Shown: piece after piece, positions 12,880-13,122 of the stretch
How the letters are laid out: each line of letters starts with the position of its first letter
How positions within the stretch are numbered: position 1 is the first letter of the stretch
Assembly: GCA_043811005.1 (NCBI GenBank)
Contig: JBDRNO010000118.1
Span: forward strand, 1 to 13,122
Direction: 5' to 3'
DNA length: 13,122 nucleotides
Origin: JBDRNO01 sp043811005
GTDB taxonomy: Bacteria > Bacteroidota > Bacteroidia > NORP154
Made by a program: the position numbers and the translations under genes
The notes under the pieces: model-generated
What the model was told of the DNA's origin: nothing
The model's input: only the letters and a program-made list of their open reading frames with translations
Database searches by the model: none

Positions 12880-12930
12880 AGCAACCATGCATCCAAGCAA
12901 TCATGCAATCATGCATCCATGCAATCAAAA
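12880..12930. repeat. Low-complexity CATGCAATC-type tract, copy 3
   Basis: Imperfect repeats of ATGCATCC, ATGCAATC and AAGCAATC lead into ACCAAGCAACC and a CACTCACAACTCA stretch, the same order as in the flanks of the other T9SS tails. Confidence 0.6.
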
Positions 12931-12979
12931 GACCAAGCAACCTGTTCTCCACTCACAACTCATAATTCACCACTCACAA

Positions 12980-13122
12980 TTAGTATTTAACAAACGACCT
13001 CACATACACCTCATCCAGATAAACGAACCGGAAAGTATAAACTCCTTTGCGTAATCCGGTAATCTCCAGGGTGAATTGGTTTAAGCCCTTGTTAGCAGTT
13101 CCTGAGAAGACAGATTCAATCA
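12980..13122 (-). pseudogene. T9SS C-terminal sorting domain, copy 4, cut by the window edge
   Basis: The minus strand encodes IESVFSGTANKGLNQFTLEI, then TGLRKGVYTFR and VRSFVKY-stop at 12980-12982, nearly the same as copies 2 and 3. It runs off the window, so this one could be the true 3' end of a complete T9SS-secreted protein gene and the source of the other three. Confidence 0.75.

Noticed and set aside
12880..12930. Possible CRISPR array in the CATGCAATC tracts
   Set aside because: Units are only 8-9 bases, imperfect and contiguous, without spacers, and no cas gene is near.
12839..13054. 71-codon plus-strand frame at the right edge
   Set aside because: Same cause again, at T9SS tail copy 4; the recurrence with the repeat shows that it is not a gene.
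6182..13122. Integron reading of the repeat-module pattern
   Set aside because: The repeats encode a protein domain and show no attC-like fold or core site, and there is no integrase in the window. I keep only the looser cassette-like idea as a finding.

Overview
The window looks like a chromosome segment from a member of the Bacteroidota. Three things support this: several orphan type IX secretion (T9SS) C-terminal sorting domains, AT-rich intergenic DNA with promoter boxes of the Bacteroidota form TAnnTTTG, and a PASTA-protein/D-Ala-D-Ala ligase neighbourhood. No species can be named from the sequence alone.

Left part (about 1-5650), mostly housekeeping. A membrane-anchored PASTA protein (minus) lies divergent to D-alanine--D-alanine ligase (ddl, plus). 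Then come an RdgB/HAM1 purine-NTP pyrophosphatase (minus), a family-4-like glycosyltransferase (minus) and a tight two-gene unit on the minus strand: a DUF5674 protein followed by a small helical protein of unknown function. The gaps are full of REP-like palindromes and one composite hairpin of about 180 bp. Both ddl and rdgB appear to carry an in-frame, palindrome-bearing insertion (about 26 and 35 codons) at a place where the families are normally short.

Right part (about 5650-13122), an accessory patchwork. Intact plus-strand genes are an AAA+ ATPase fused to a PD-(D/E)XK-like nuclease domain (6597-8024), a second AAA ATPase (8450-9568) and a HEPN/MNT toxin-antitoxin-like pair (10039-10735). 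Broken pieces are an ATPase N-terminus (5863-5982), an ATPase-nuclease tail (about 10800-10980), an AlbA_2/winged-helix regulator with an internal deletion (11967-12846) and a separate near-identical copy of its winged-helix tail (8078-8222). Four minus-strand copies of the same T9SS sorting domain plus its downstream flank (6182, 9757, 11235 and 12980 onward) punctuate this region as direct repeats. Each plus-strand module sits between two copies.

The right part therefore reads as a repeat-delimited array of defence or mobile-type modules that has been shuffled by duplication and deletion. The ATPase-nuclease gene is bracketed by related hairpins, and the 3' hairpin recurs with the broken tail copy. 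No tRNA, rRNA, CRISPR array or recognisable transposase was seen.
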